Shown here: piece by piece, positions 7,593 to 16,201 of the stretch | How positions within the stretch are numbered: the first letter of the stretch is position 1 | How the letters are laid out: every line of letters starts with the position of its first letter | NCBI GenBank assembly: GCA_009993495.1 | Contig: JAACTI010000250.1 | Location: forward strand, 1-24,384 | Reading direction: 5' to 3' | From: Deltaproteobacteria bacterium | GTDB taxonomy: Bacteria > Desulfobacterota > Desulfuromonadia > Desulfuromonadales > Geopsychrobacteraceae | Length of the DNA: 24,384 nt | Position numbers and translations under genes: made by a program | The notes under the pieces: generated by a model | Database searches by the model: none | What the model saw: only the letters and a program-made list of their open reading frames with translations | Told to the model about the DNA's origin: nothing

Positions 7593-8481
7593 ACCAGATT
7601 TCCGCAGTGGTTTCGTGTCCCTGGTCGGACGCCCGAATGTGGGGAAATCGACTCTGCTCAACCAAATTTTGGGGCAGAAGATCGCGATTACCTCCAATAA
7701 GCCCCAAACCACGCGCAACCGTATTTTGGGCATCCACAATCTCGACGCCGGTCAGATTCTGTTTCTTGACACGCCGGGAATTCACAAGCCTAAAGGGCGC
7801 CTCAATAAATTTATGGTGGATCAGGCGCTGGCGGCTTGTCAGGACATCGATCTGGTGTTGCTGTTGGTCGAGGCCAATGCCCGCCCTGGGGGGGGAGACG
7901 AATATGTGATAGATATTCTCAAACGCTCGGCGGTGCCGGTGATTCTGGTCATCAACAAAATTGATCTGGTGGAACCGCCGCGGTTGCTGGAATTGATGGC
8001 CGCTTTTGCGACATTGCACGATTTTCATGCCCTGGTACCAATTTCGGCCCAAAGCGGCGATGGTGTTGCGCGTTTGCTGGCGGAAATCGCGCCTTTTCTC
8101 AAGCCGGGGCCGCGTTATTATCCTGAGGATATGGTCACCGATTTGCCGGAACGTTTTATTGTCGCCGAAATGGTGCGCGAAAAAATCATGCGGCGTACGC
8201 GGGAAGAAATCCCTTACGGGGTTGCCGTGCAGGTTGAAACCTTTACCGAAAAACCCGAGCAGAATCTGGTGGTGATTCAGGCGTTGATCCACGTTGAACG
8301 CGAAAGCCACAAACGCATTTTGGTGGGCCACCGCGGCCAGATGATTAAGGATCTCGGTCAGGATGCCCGGCGCGAAATTGAAAAGTTTCTCGGCACCCGG
8401 GTGTTTCTTGAACTCTTCGTGCGCGTCGATGAAAACTGGAGCCAGAGCACGCGTATGCTGCGTGAACTGGGTTACGAATAA
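7585..8481 (+). CDS. era: GTPase Era
   Basis: A 298-residue Ras-like GTPase with a C-terminal KH domain that binds 16S rRNA near its 3' end and helps mature the 30S subunit. G1 GRPNVGKS is at residues 15-22, the G3 motif DTPG at 62-65 and G4 NKID at 124-127. The KH domain occupies about residues 200-285, including GHRGQMIKDLG. The ATG at 7585 overlaps the rnc stop by 8 nt (translational coupling likely), and the protein begins MNEPDFRSGFVSLVGRPN. The rnc-era order is widespread in bacteria. Der follows after 57 bp. Confidence 0.97.
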   Translation: MNEPDFRSGFVSLVGRPNVGKSTLLNQILGQKIAITSNKPQTTRNRILGIHNLDAGQILFLDTPGIHKPKGRLNKFMVDQALAACQDIDLVLLLVEANARPGGGDEYVIDILKRSAVPVILVINKIDLVEPPRLLELMAAFATLHDFHALVPISAQSGDGVARLLAEIAPFLKPGPRYYPEDMVTDLPERFIVAEMVREKIMRRTREEIPYGVAVQVETFTEKPEQNLVVIQALIHVERESHKRILVGHRGQMIKDLGQDARREIEKFLGTRVFLELFVRVDENWSQSTRMLRELGYE

Positions 8482-8538
8482 CCTGGGTTCTCTTGCGCGG
8501 ACTCTCCTGGCTCTGATCTGAAAAGGGAATGTAAAAGA

Positions 8539-9858
8539 ATGTTACCTGTTGTGGCCATTGTCGGGCGTCCCAATGTGGGCAAATCGACCCTGTTTAACCG
8601 TATTCTCGGTCAGCGTAAAGCGCTTGTCGAAGATTTCGCCGGCGTCACCCGCGACCGCAACTATGCCGAAGTTACCCGTTACGCCAAACCCTTTCTGCTC
8701 ATCGACACTGGCGGCTTCGAGCCCGCCAGCAGTGACCGTTTGCTTACCCAGATGCGGGAACAATCGCAACTGGCGGTTGAAGAAGCTGATCTGATTATTC
8801 TGCTGATGGATGTCCGCGAGGGGCTGACTCCCTCGGACATGGAAGTTGCGCAGATGTTGCGCAAGGTCAAAAAACCGGTTTTGCTGGTCGTCAACAAGGT
8901 CGACGGCGACAAGCAGGAAGATGATGTCGCAGAATTTTACGCCCTGGGAATTGCACAGATTTATACCCTTTCCTCTGCTCATGGACGCGGGGTGGGGGAG
9001 CTGATCGATGATCTGCTGGAGCTGCTGCCGACAAGGGATATGCCCGAGATTGCGTCTGAAGTGCGCATGGCGGTGATCGGGCGGCCCAATGTGGGGAAAT
9101 CTTCCCTGGTCAACCGCATCCTTGGGAGCGAGCGCATGGTCGCCAACCCGACGGCGGGCACCACCCGTGACAGTGTTGATACGCCCTTTGAATTTGAGAG
9201 CCAGCGTTATGTGCTTATCGATACCGCCGGGATTCGCCGCAAGGGCAAAGTCAGTCAAACTCTGGAGAAATTCAGCGCGGTGCAGGCCTTGAAGGCCATG
9301 GATCGTGCGCATGTAGTGCTCATGTTGATTGACGCCGCCGCAGGGGTGACGGATCAGGATCTGGCCGTTGCCGGCTATGCTTACGAGCGGGGGCGGGCCT
9401 TGATTCTGGTGGTCAACAAGTGGGATCTGCCTGAAAAAGATACCCACAGTATGAAGAATTATCTTGAAGAAATTCGGCGGCGTTTTAAGTTTTTGCCCTT
9501 TGTCCCCGTGCTCTTTGTTTCGGCCCTCAGCGGTCAGCGGGTTGCGCGGATTATGCCGACCGTGGCCAAGGTTTTTGCCGAATTTAACCGGAAAATTACC
9601 ACCTCGGAACTCAACTCCATTCTGGCTGAGGCGGTCACCCGCCATCCACCGCCCATGGTCAGCGGACGGCGGATCAAGCTTTATTACGCGACCCAGACCA
9701 TGGTGCGACCGCCAACCTTTACAATTTTCACCAACTGTCCCGAGGATATCCATTTTTCCTACGAGCGTTATCTGCACAATGCGCTGCGTGAAGCCTTTGG
9801 TTTTGAAGGCGTACCTTTACGCCTGCGCTATCGGGGGCGTACCGCCCGACAGGGGTGA
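8539..9858 (+). CDS. der: GTPase Der (EngA), tandem G domains
   Basis: A 439-residue ribosome-assembly GTPase with two consecutive G domains, a hallmark of Der, acting on the 50S subunit. The first G1 motif is at residues 9-16 and the second at 181-188, both GRPNVGKS. NKVD and NKWD motifs serve as the G4 elements, and a KH-like domain fills about residues 350-439. The ATG at 8539 has AAGGG about 10 nt upstream. Probably the last gene of the rnc-era-der unit, although no convincing terminator separates it from the next gene 69 bp away, so read-through into the Che cluster is possible. Confidence 0.97.
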   Translation: MLPVVAIVGRPNVGKSTLFNRILGQRKALVEDFAGVTRDRNYAEVTRYAKPFLLIDTGGFEPASSDRLLTQMREQSQLAVEEADLIILLMDVREGLTPSDMEVAQMLRKVKKPVLLVVNKVDGDKQEDDVAEFYALGIAQIYTLSSAHGRGVGELIDDLLELLPTRDMPEIASEVRMAVIGRPNVGKSSLVNRILGSERMVANPTAGTTRDSVDTPFEFESQRYVLIDTAGIRRKGKVSQTLEKFSAVQALKAMDRAHVVLMLIDAAAGVTDQDLAVAGYAYERGRALILVVNKWDLPEKDTHSMKNYLEEIRRRFKFLPFVPVLFVSALSGQRVARIMPTVAKVFAEFNRKITTSELNSILAEAVTRHPPPMVSGRRIKLYYATQTMVRPPTFTIFTNCPEDIHFSYERYLHNALREAFGFEGVPLRLRYRGRTARQG

Positions 9859-9927
9859 AGATTAGTCTTTACTGTCCCCTGGACTTTGGCTATTTTAGAG
9901 TCCACCTCAAACACAAGGATGCATCCG

Positions 9928-11562
9928 ATGAGTCTGGTGGGTAATCTTGAAGATCTCGGGCTGGGGGATATTTTACAAATTGTCAGCCTGAGTGGTAAGT
10001 CGGGGGTGTTGTCCCTGACAAGTGCCGCCCGTTCCGGGGCCATTTATTTCGATGCCGGGCTGGTTGTCGGTGCGGCTTCAACCCAGTTTAACGCGACTCT
10101 GGGTGAAACCCTCATCAAACACAAATTGCTCGCTCCCTCGGCCCTTGACGCTCTCTCCCTTGCCCAGCAGCAGCAGCCGGCCTTGCGCCAGGCTGACTTC
10201 TTTACCACCCGCTATAAGCTGCCGCCAGAAACCCTCGAAGCCATCATCAAAGCCTTTATTCAACGGATTGTTTACAGTTTTTTTGCCTGGACTGAAGGTA
10301 GCTTCTCTTTTGCCCTCGAAGAAGGTGAGCAGGTCGTGCCCCGCCAGGTTCCCGTTAGTGGGTTTTATCTCAAAACGGGGTTAAACTCGCAGTGGCTGGC
10401 GGCGGAAGGTCGCCGTCTGGCCAGTGAGGGACGTTTGCTCAGTGATGCGGCGGTGGTACCGCCTTTTGCCCCGTCCGCGGCCCAGACCTCCACTCAGGGA
10501 AAGCCGGATCCCGGTTTGCGTGGCACGGCTGGCCCCTTGTTTATCATTGATGACGATGGCCCGACGCGTGCGGTGCTGGAACGTGCCTTTGTGCGCGCTG
10601 GTTTTGAGGTGGAATCCTTCGCTTTACCCGCCGAGCTGATTAACGCCTGCTCCCAGCGCCTTAATCTGGGCCAGCGACCGGCTCTGCTGGTCGATTTAAT
10701 TATGCCGCGTCTGGATGGTCATGGCATTCTCGGTGGGCTTGAAGTCGTTGAAATTGTTAGCGAAAAGCTTGCAGGTTTGCCGGTTCTGCTCATGACCGAT
10801 CATCCCAATGCCGAGGCCGAAAAAAAAGCGCACGAGCTTGGCTGTGTTGCCGTTTTGCGCAAGCCCAAAAAAGTTGAAATCCGTCAAGAACGTGGGATTG
10901 AGGTGCTCAAGAATCTGTTGGTCGAGGTTGAACATTGCCTTTCCGATAAGGGCTTGAGCTTGGCCCCAGCTCTGCAGGGCGGGTTTCGCCTGGAAGCGGC
11001 CCTTGCCGACGATATTGAAGACCCGTTCGCGCCAAGCGCGCCCGTGCAGGAAGAATCACCCGGACTCTATCTGCTCAAAGGGATGTTGCAGGAGCTGGCT
11101 GACCCCTTGCTGGGGGGCGGCGTTATTCTGCTGACTTTGCGTTTTGCCAGTGAAATGTTGAATCGGGCGGTGATTTTCAACGTCCACGACCATGAAATTG
11201 TCGGTGTCGGCCAGTTTGGTCTGGATCAGGTGACGGAAAATGCCGATCGCCTGGTGCGCAAACTGCGACTGAATATTGCTGCGGGTTCATTGTTTGATCA
11301 AGTGGTGCGGCACAAGAAGGCTCTCAAGGGAACCCTTACCCAGGCGAGCCCCGATTGCAAACTGCTGCAACATTTTGGTGGGGTTAAGCCCCTGGAAGTT
11401 TTTGTCGGCCCCCTGATCAGCAATGGCAAGGTGGTGGCGATCATTTATGCCGATAATCTGCCCGATCAACGGCCGGTCGGCAACGTCGAAGCCTTCGAGG
11501 TTTTTTTATCCCAGGCGGGCATGGCGATGGAGCGCGTTTTACTCGAACGTCGTAGCGCATAA
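9928..11562 (+). CDS. PATAN (DUF4388)-receiver-GAF-like regulator
   Basis: A 544-residue three-part protein. Residues 1 to about 180 are a PATAN/DUF4388 domain (MSLVGNLEDLGLGDILQIVS). About 203-335 is a response-regulator receiver with acidic pair D208-D210, phosphoacceptor D256 in LLVDLIMP, MTD at 289-291 and a lysine in RKPKK. It carries a somewhat enlarged segment between D256 and the next strand. About 385-544 resembles a GAF-type ligand or interaction domain (ends in IIYADNLPDQRPVGNVEAFEVFLSQAGMAMERV); I am less sure of that. I prefer the ATG at 9928, which has AAGGA at 9915-9919 at 8-nt spacing and the family N-terminus. Other in-frame starts are 9919 (ATG) and 9886 (TTG). PATAN receivers in cyanobacteria act on type IV pili, suggesting an output role for the downstream CheA. 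Confidence 0.85.
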   Translation: MSLVGNLEDLGLGDILQIVSLSGKSGVLSLTSAARSGAIYFDAGLVVGAASTQFNATLGETLIKHKLLAPSALDALSLAQQQQPALRQADFFTTRYKLPPETLEAIIKAFIQRIVYSFFAWTEGSFSFALEEGEQVVPRQVPVSGFYLKTGLNSQWLAAEGRRLASEGRLLSDAAVVPPFAPSAAQTSTQGKPDPGLRGTAGPLFIIDDDGPTRAVLERAFVRAGFEVESFALPAELINACSQRLNLGQRPALLVDLIMPRLDGHGILGGLEVVEIVSEKLAGLPVLLMTDHPNAEAEKKAHELGCVAVLRKPKKVEIRQERGIEVLKNLLVEVEHCLSDKGLSLAPALQGGFRLEAALADDIEDPFAPSAPVQEESPGLYLLKGMLQELADPLLGGGVILLTLRFASEMLNRAVIFNVHDHEIVGVGQFGLDQVTENADRLVRKLRLNIAAGSLFDQVVRHKKALKGTLTQASPDCKLLQHFGGVKPLEVFVGPLISNGKVVAIIYADNLPDQRPVGNVEAFEVFLSQAGMAMERVLLERRSA

Positions 11563-11660
11563 AAGCGCACTGATAAGCAAGGCGAAAGCACGCGTCGAGG
11601 TTTCAGCGGGGGGGTACGCGGGTTCTGAGAGTCCACTTTTTGGCACAGGAGATGTTTTTT

Positions 11661-12026
11661 TTGAAGAAAATTCTGGTTACCGAAGATTCAGCCACGATGA
11701 GGGGGCTGATCGTTTCGACACTGGAAGCGATGGAACGTTTCGAAATTATCGAGGCCGGCAACGGATTCGAAGCCTTGCGCGCCTTGCCGCGGGAAAAGGT
11801 TGATCTGATTATTACCGACATCAACATGCCCGACATCAATGGCCTTGAATTGGTCAATTTCTGCCGCAGCAATCCCCTTTATCAGGCAACGCCCCTGATT
11901 ATTATTTCGACCGAAGGCAGTGAACATGACCGCGAAAAGGGTTTGGCTCTTGGGGCCAACGCTTATCTGGTGAAACCTTTTTTGCCCCAAGATCTCCAGC
12001 AACTGGTGCAGGAACTTATTTCCTGA
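11661..12026 (+). CDS. CheY-like single-domain response regulator (first of three)
   Basis: A receiver of 121 residues with no output domain. Acidic E8-D9, phosphoacceptor D53 in ITDINMP, the T/S switch in ISTEG and K105 in LVKPF are all present, so it should be phosphorylated by the adjacent CheA. The start is a judgement: AGGAG at 11647-11651 sits 9 nt before a TTG at 11661, giving MKKILVTEDSATMR; an ATG at 11652 would touch the ribosome-binding site, and a TTG at 11640 is further up. It is visibly paralogous to the last CheY-like protein of the cluster at 21665. Gap to cheA is 17 nt. Confidence 0.9.
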   Translation: MKKILVTEDSATMRGLIVSTLEAMERFEIIEAGNGFEALRALPREKVDLIITDINMPDINGLELVNFCRSNPLYQATPLIIISTEGSEHDREKGLALGANAYLVKPFLPQDLQQLVQELIS

Positions 12027-12043
12027 CGGAAGGCCAAAAGACC

Positions 12044-14095
12044 ATGTCCCGACAACCAACCCAAGAATACCTCGCCGAGGCCGAAGAGCTGCTCGAAAGA
12101 CTCGGACAGGATCTGGCGTTGTTGGGAGAATCGATTGACGCTGACGAGGCTGATCCCGATCTGGTAAACAGTATTTTTCGCGACGCCCATTCCCTTAAGG
12201 GCCTGTCGGGAATGTTCGGTTTTGATGATATTGCCGAACTCTCCCATCATCTGGAAACTTTGCTCGATCACTTCAGGCTTGGCAAAATTGCTCTGAACGC
12301 CATTTTGTACGATGCCTTGTTTGAAACTGTCGAAGGGCTTGGATTGCTGGTGCGTGAAAAGGCCCTCAATCCGCAAACCCGCATGGATATTTCCAGCTAT
12401 GTGAGTCGAATTGATAAATTGATGCAGAGTCAGAAAGACGAAAACGCCACGTCTTTGGCGTCACTCTCTCTCGACCCGGCCCTGCTCAAAGTGTTGACAG
12501 AGTATGAAGAGCATCGCCTGCAAGAAAATCTCAATCGCGGCAGCTTGCTGTTGTTGGTTCACGCGCTGTTTGAGCTCGAAAGTTTTGATACCGATCTCTC
12601 CGCTTTGACCCGAGAACTTAAACAGGCCGGTGAAGTCATCAGTACCCTGCCGGGGGTGTCGAACGATAATCCTACGTGTCTGGCCTTTCGCATTTTGTTC
12701 GCCAGCAAGGTTCCGCTGGAAAATCTCCAGGCGCAGGCCGGGCTGGCACCCTATGAATTTGAAATCGTCAGTCAGGAGCGTCACGGAATGCTGGAGCCCG
12801 CCGCGCCCGTGCCGCCCCCAGCTCTGACCCCACGCCAGGATCCGCCCAAGGACAAGATTGCCCTCGCCACCCAGCCCATCGCCGACGAGCTTAGTCTGCG
12901 TTCTCTCAGCCAGTCGGTGCGGGTTGATATCGGTAAACTGAATGTTCTTATGAATCTGGTGGGTGAACTTGGCCTGGCACGCGGACATATTGCCCAGCTT
13001 GCGGACACCCTGACCCAGGCGGGAATACCCCAGGCGCGTGATCTGGATAAGGCGGTCCATGTGCTTGAAAGGCGGTTGGGGGAATTGCAGAAAGCCGTTA
13101 TGGATGTGCGCATGGTGCCCGTGCGTCAGCTGTTTGACAAGATGACGCGCATCGTCCGGCGTATGGCCCACGAAATGGGCAAAAAGGTGGAACTTGCGAC
13201 CTATGGTGCGGATACGGAATTCGACAAGCTGATCGCTGAGGATCTGGCTGATCCGATGATGCACATTATTCGCAATGCTCTCGATCATGGCCTGGAGTCA
13301 TCGGTTGAACGACTTTCCCTGGGCAAGCCTGAGGTCGGGCGCATTGAGATGCGCGCCACCCAACGTGGCAACCATGTGGTGCTTGAAATTATTGACGATG
13401 GCCGGGGTATCGACCCGCAAGTGCTCCAGGCGAAAGGCATTGAAAAAGGGCTGATCAATCCCGAGGCCCAGGTGTCACGTCAAGATCTGTTTGCGTTGCT
13501 GTTTCATCCGGGTTTTTCAACCCGGGATCAGGTGAGCGAGTATTCGGGGCGCGGCGTCGGCATGGATGTGGTCAAAAATAATATTGCGGCCATGTCCGGC
13601 ATTATTGATATAGAAAGCACTCCAGGTCAGGGCACCCAGATCGCCTTGACTCTGCCGATTACGCTGGCGATTATCAAGGCCCTGGTTGTGCGTATTCAGC
13701 AACGGGATTATGCGATTCCCCTCACCTCGGTTTTGGAAACTCTGCTCCTTGAACCGGGAATGATCCGATCGATTGAGGGGCGGCAGGTGATGAGTTTGCG
13801 TGGTAGCACCCTGCCGCTTTTACATCTGAATCAGATCTTTCAATTTGATCAGACGACCTCAACCGCCGGAGAATATGTCGTGGTCGTCGGCTTTGTTGAT
13901 CGACGTATCGGCTTGATCGTCGAGGCATTGCACGGCCAGCAGGATGTCGTGATCAAGTCTCTGGGGGAAAGCTTGTCTTTTGTCCAGGGGATTGCCGGTG
14001 CCGCCGACCTGGGCAACCAGAAAACGGTGCTGGTGCTTGATATCGGCAATCTGGTCAGCGCTACGCTCCACAAGGATGGCGGGCTCAATGTATAA
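12044..14095 (+). CDS. cheA: Chemotaxis-type histidine kinase CheA
   Basis: A 683-residue kinase with the full CheA layout. The P1 phosphotransfer domain covers about 1-125 with H49 in DAHSLKG. A P2-like CheY-docking region is at about 143-245. After a Pro-rich linker the P3 dimerisation helices lie at about 287-345 (SVRVDIGKLNVLMNLVGEL). The P4 ATPase spans about 350-540 with N box IIRNALDHGLE (408-418), G1 DDGRGID (451-457) and G2 GRGVGMDVV (502-510). The P5 CheW-like domain fills about 545-680. It would phosphorylate the nearby receivers and CheB, coupled to receptors by CheW. The ATG at 12044 has GGAAGG about 10 nt upstream. Its 3' end overlaps the ExeA-like gene by 8 nt, a strong sign of co-expression. 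Confidence 0.97.
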   Translation: MSRQPTQEYLAEAEELLERLGQDLALLGESIDADEADPDLVNSIFRDAHSLKGLSGMFGFDDIAELSHHLETLLDHFRLGKIALNAILYDALFETVEGLGLLVREKALNPQTRMDISSYVSRIDKLMQSQKDENATSLASLSLDPALLKVLTEYEEHRLQENLNRGSLLLLVHALFELESFDTDLSALTRELKQAGEVISTLPGVSNDNPTCLAFRILFASKVPLENLQAQAGLAPYEFEIVSQERHGMLEPAAPVPPPALTPRQDPPKDKIALATQPIADELSLRSLSQSVRVDIGKLNVLMNLVGELGLARGHIAQLADTLTQAGIPQARDLDKAVHVLERRLGELQKAVMDVRMVPVRQLFDKMTRIVRRMAHEMGKKVELATYGADTEFDKLIAEDLADPMMHIIRNALDHGLESSVERLSLGKPEVGRIEMRATQRGNHVVLEIIDDGRGIDPQVLQAKGIEKGLINPEAQVSRQDLFALLFHPGFSTRDQVSEYSGRGVGMDVVKNNIAAMSGIIDIESTPGQGTQIALTLPITLAIIKALVVRIQQRDYAIPLTSVLETLLLEPGMIRSIEGRQVMSLRGSTLPLLHLNQIFQFDQTTSTAGEYVVVVGFVDRRIGLIVEALHGQQDVVIKSLGESLSFVQGIAGAADLGNQKTVLVLDIGNLVSATLHKDGGLNV

Positions 14096-14921
14096 AGATT
14101 TTTTCGGATTGCGTGAACGTCCGTTCAGCAAAACGCCGGATCCACAGTATCTTTATGCTTCCAGCCAGCATCGTGAAGCCTTGGCCCGCTTGCAGCATGG
14201 GGTTGAAGAGCGCGAAATTATTCTACTTACCGGTGAAATTGGTTGTGGTAAAACAACCCTGTCACGCGCGCTGATGGATGCGCTGGGGACGACCGCCAAG
14301 GTGTTGTTGCTGACCAATCCGCGTCTGACGCCTCTGGAACTGCTGTTGAGTCTGGCTTTGCGCCTCGGCATTGATCCTCCGCCACGTCAGCGGCCGGATT
14401 TGCTTGCCGCCATTGAACGGGAACTTTACGCCCTCTTTGAGCAGGGGCACATTCCGGTATTGTTGATTGATGAAGCGCACCTGATTCCTCATCGTGATAC
14501 CTTCGAGGAGTTGCGGTTGCTGACAAATTTTCAACTTGATGATGGCAACCTGCTCGCGATTCTGTTGATCGGGCAGCCTGAATTGCGGCAACGCCTGGCG
14601 CATCCGGTCTACGAGCCCCTGCGTCAGCGCATTGGATTGCAGTTTCACCTTGGAGCCTTAAGCGCCGCCGAAACGGCTGCCTACGTGAAACACCGTATCC
14701 TCTGCGCCGGAGGATCAGGCGCGTTATTCACGGCGTCCGCCCTCGACGCCTTGTATCGTGTAAGCCGGGGGGTGCCGCGGCTGATTAACCAGAGCGCATC
14801 CCTGGCTCTGCTTGAGGCCTATGGCCGGGGCGTGGCTCAGGTCGACGCAGAGATCTTATCGGAAGTTGGGCGTGAACTTGAAGGGATTCAAGGGGTTATG
14901 CCGGGTTCGTGCGAATCTTGA
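14088..14921 (+). CDS. ExeA/MshM-type AAA ATPase
   Basis: A 277-residue AAA ATPase of the ExeA/GspA-MshM family, which elsewhere helps assemble type II secretion or MSHA/type IV pilus machines. The N-terminus MYKDFFGLRERPF is typical. Walker A GEIGCGKT is at residues 49-56, Walker B VLLIDEAH at 124-131, and a sensor region IGQPELRQRL at 161-170. No transmembrane helix or peptidoglycan-binding domain follows, unlike full-length ExeA, so this is the short soluble form. The ATG at 14088 overlaps the cheA stop by 8 nt; another ATG at 14076 would add four residues. Its place inside a Che operon is unusual and suggests it works with the chemosensory array or its target machine (inference). It could also be a more general TniB/ExeA-like ATPase. 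Confidence 0.88.
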   Translation: MYKDFFGLRERPFSKTPDPQYLYASSQHREALARLQHGVEEREIILLTGEIGCGKTTLSRALMDALGTTAKVLLLTNPRLTPLELLLSLALRLGIDPPPRQRPDLLAAIERELYALFEQGHIPVLLIDEAHLIPHRDTFEELRLLTNFQLDDGNLLAILLIGQPELRQRLAHPVYEPLRQRIGLQFHLGALSAAETAAYVKHRILCAGGSGALFTASALDALYRVSRGVPRLINQSASLALLEAYGRGVAQVDAEILSEVGRELEGIQGVMPGSCES

Positions 14922-14946
14922 GTGAACTTGATATGGGGGTATCAGC

Positions 14947-14969
14947 CCCGCGAGCGGACTTTTTGCGGG
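14947..14969 (+). terminator. Weak terminator-like hairpin after the ExeA-like gene
   Basis: CCCGC (14947-14951) pairs with GCGGG (14965-14969), followed by TTTCTGTT. The 13-nt loop and five-pair stem make this weak. It lies just before a strong -10 box, so it may separate transcripts only partly. Confidence 0.25.
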
Positions 14970-14973
14970 TTTC

Positions 14974-14982
14974 TGTTATAAT
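14974..14982 (+). promoter_or_regulatory. Extended -10 promoter upstream of the first cheW
   Basis: TGT followed directly by a perfect TATAAT (14977-14982) forms an extended -10 element. No good -35 box is seen at 17 nt, which extended -10 promoters can tolerate. Transcription would start near 14989, about 44 nt before cheW, so the second part of the Che cluster may be expressed independently of cheA. Confidence 0.55.
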
Positions 14983-15032
14983 AACGCGATTGTTTAAGCG
15001 AAAGAATTTTTGATGGTTCTGGGAATGGCGTG

Positions 15033-15674
15033 ATGAATCTTGCTGATATCCGAAAAAAAGTTCGCGCTGCCACACCCGTGTGCGCTCCACCGGCCAGGGG
15101 TAGCTCCTGCGATCAGCCCCTGGCTCTGAGCCTGAGTGATGCAGCGGGTGAACTCGGGGCACTCGTCGGGTTGGAGGAACTCGATCATTTTGCGACCGAG
15201 CAAGACTATTTACAGGGGCTCGAATCTGATCAGCACCAGGATGTCGATATGGTGCAGTGGGTTGGGTTCTTTCTCGGCGAAGAGGAATATGCCCTGGATA
15301 TCCAGGTGGTCTCCGAGTTGATCAAACCGCGCAGCCTGACAGAGTTACCCCGCGTACCCGCCCATGTGCTTGGAATTATGACCTTGCGGGGCGAAGTTGT
15401 GCCGGTGCTTGATCTGAAACAGCGCCTCGGGATTACGGCAAAGGCGCCCAGTGGTAGCGATGCCCAACGTATTGTGGTCTGTGAAACGCCGGGCCAGCGG
15501 GTGGGCTTGCTGGTCGACCGGGTTTCGCAGGTTCTGAAATTACCGCGCGATGCGATTGAAAAGCCCACGCTGGCTGGTGACGAACCCCTGACCGCCTTTA
15601 TCCTGGGCATTGGGCGCAAAGACGGCCAGATGCTGATTTTGTTGCGACCGGAAAAAGCACTGGAAATTTTGTAA
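15033..15674 (+). CDS. cheW: CheW-like coupling protein with N-terminal extension
   Basis: A 213-residue protein whose residues about 72-213 form a CheW domain (WVGFFLGEEEYALDI, then GIMTLRGEVVPVLDL and VGLLVDRVSQVLKL). CheW links CheA to receptors in the signalling array. The first about 70 residues are extra and rich in Asp, Glu and Leu; I recognise no domain there. Start: ATG 15033, directly preceded by an in-frame GTG at 15030, with GGGA about 8 nt upstream. The gene has its own likely promoter and lies 111 bp after the ExeA-like gene. The second cheW at 16202 lacks the extension, so the two adaptors may serve different receptors or positions in the array. Confidence 0.93.
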   Translation: MNLADIRKKVRAATPVCAPPARGSSCDQPLALSLSDAAGELGALVGLEELDHFATEQDYLQGLESDQHQDVDMVQWVGFFLGEEEYALDIQVVSELIKPRSLTELPRVPAHVLGIMTLRGEVVPVLDLKQRLGITAKAPSGSDAQRIVVCETPGQRVGLLVDRVSQVLKLPRDAIEKPTLAGDEPLTAFILGIGRKDGQMLILLRPEKALEIL

Positions 15675-15750
15675 CCAAGGGCAAAGGCGCATGCCCTGAA
15701 ACGGCTGGGGGTTGTCGCGGTCTTTGATGCGTTTTTTCAAAAAAGTAACT

Positions 15751-15798
15751 GCCTGAATTGTCAGGCCAAGTTTCCCGTAACCGTCACCTCGTGTGACG
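15751..15798 (+). other. Two perfect inverted repeats ahead of the second cheY
   Basis: GCCTGA/TCAGGC (15751-15756 and 15761-15766, 4-nt loop) and CGTCAC/GTGACG (15782-15787 and 15793-15798, 5-nt loop) lie in the 149-bp gap between cheW and cheY. Neither has a proper T-tract, so they are more likely leader hairpins or operator half-sites than terminators. Confidence 0.35.
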
Positions 15799-15823
15799 TC
15801 AAAGTGCGGAGGGTGCTATTAAA

Positions 15824-16198
15824 ATGCAGAAAAAAATTCTGATTGTCGAAGATGAAGAAAGTTTACTCAAACTGGAAAGTATTTTATTGACGACTAAGGG
15901 CTATCTGGTGCAGGGGGTCAGTACCGGGCTGGCAGCGCTTGAAGCAGTGAATGAAGAGTTGCCTGACCTTATTCTGCTGGATGTGATGTTGCCCAAGATG
16001 GATGGTTTCGAGGTGTGTGCGCGGCTCAAAAGTGATCCGGTGACGCGTGATATCCCGATTATTCTACTAACGGCCAAAAAAACCCCGGAAGATCTGACGC
16101 GCGGGGCCGAGGTTGGTGCCGATCAATATATTACCAAGCCCTTCAAATCGGCCATGGTGATTGATGTTATTGAACAGCTGTTAACGCGAAAGCCCTGA
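15824..16198 (+). CDS. CheY-like single-domain response regulator (second)
   Basis: A 124-residue receiver with E9-D10-E11, phosphoacceptor D53 in LLDVMLPKMDG, T83 in LLTAK and K105 in YITKPF, hence competent for phosphorylation. Its sequence type (ILIVEDEESLLKLESILLTTKGY) is nearer PilH/PleD-like receivers than the other two stand-alone receivers here. The ATG at 15824 has a strong GGAGGG upstream (from 15808). The second cheW follows after 3 nt. It may be an output regulator or a phosphate sink; the sequence cannot tell which. Confidence 0.93.
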   Translation: MQKKILIVEDEESLLKLESILLTTKGYLVQGVSTGLAALEAVNEELPDLILLDVMLPKMDGFEVCARLKSDPVTRDIPIILLTAKKTPEDLTRGAEVGADQYITKPFKSAMVIDVIEQLLTRKP

Positions 16199-16201
16199 GC
16201 C

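Noticed and set aside
7252..8331. Long minus-strand open frame opposite rnc/era (359 codons)
   Set aside because: It is antisense to rnc and era, rich in His, Gln and Arg as expected of a shadow frame, and shows no motif.
8542..9777. Long minus-strand open frame opposite der (411 codons)
   Set aside because: It is the antisense shadow of der, with shadow-like composition and no recognisable domain.
9880..9904. TGGACT/AGTCCA inverted repeat ahead of the PATAN gene as a der terminator
   Set aside because: The loop is 13 nt and no T-tract follows; too weak to annotate as a terminator.
12461..13288. Minus-strand open frame opposite cheA
   Set aside because: Antisense shadow of a certain gene with no family features.
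15675..15740. GGGCAAAGG-like stretch considered as a GEMM (cyclic dinucleotide) riboswitch
   Set aside because: The downstream conserved GACGCAAAGC...GGCCTA part of the motif is absent.
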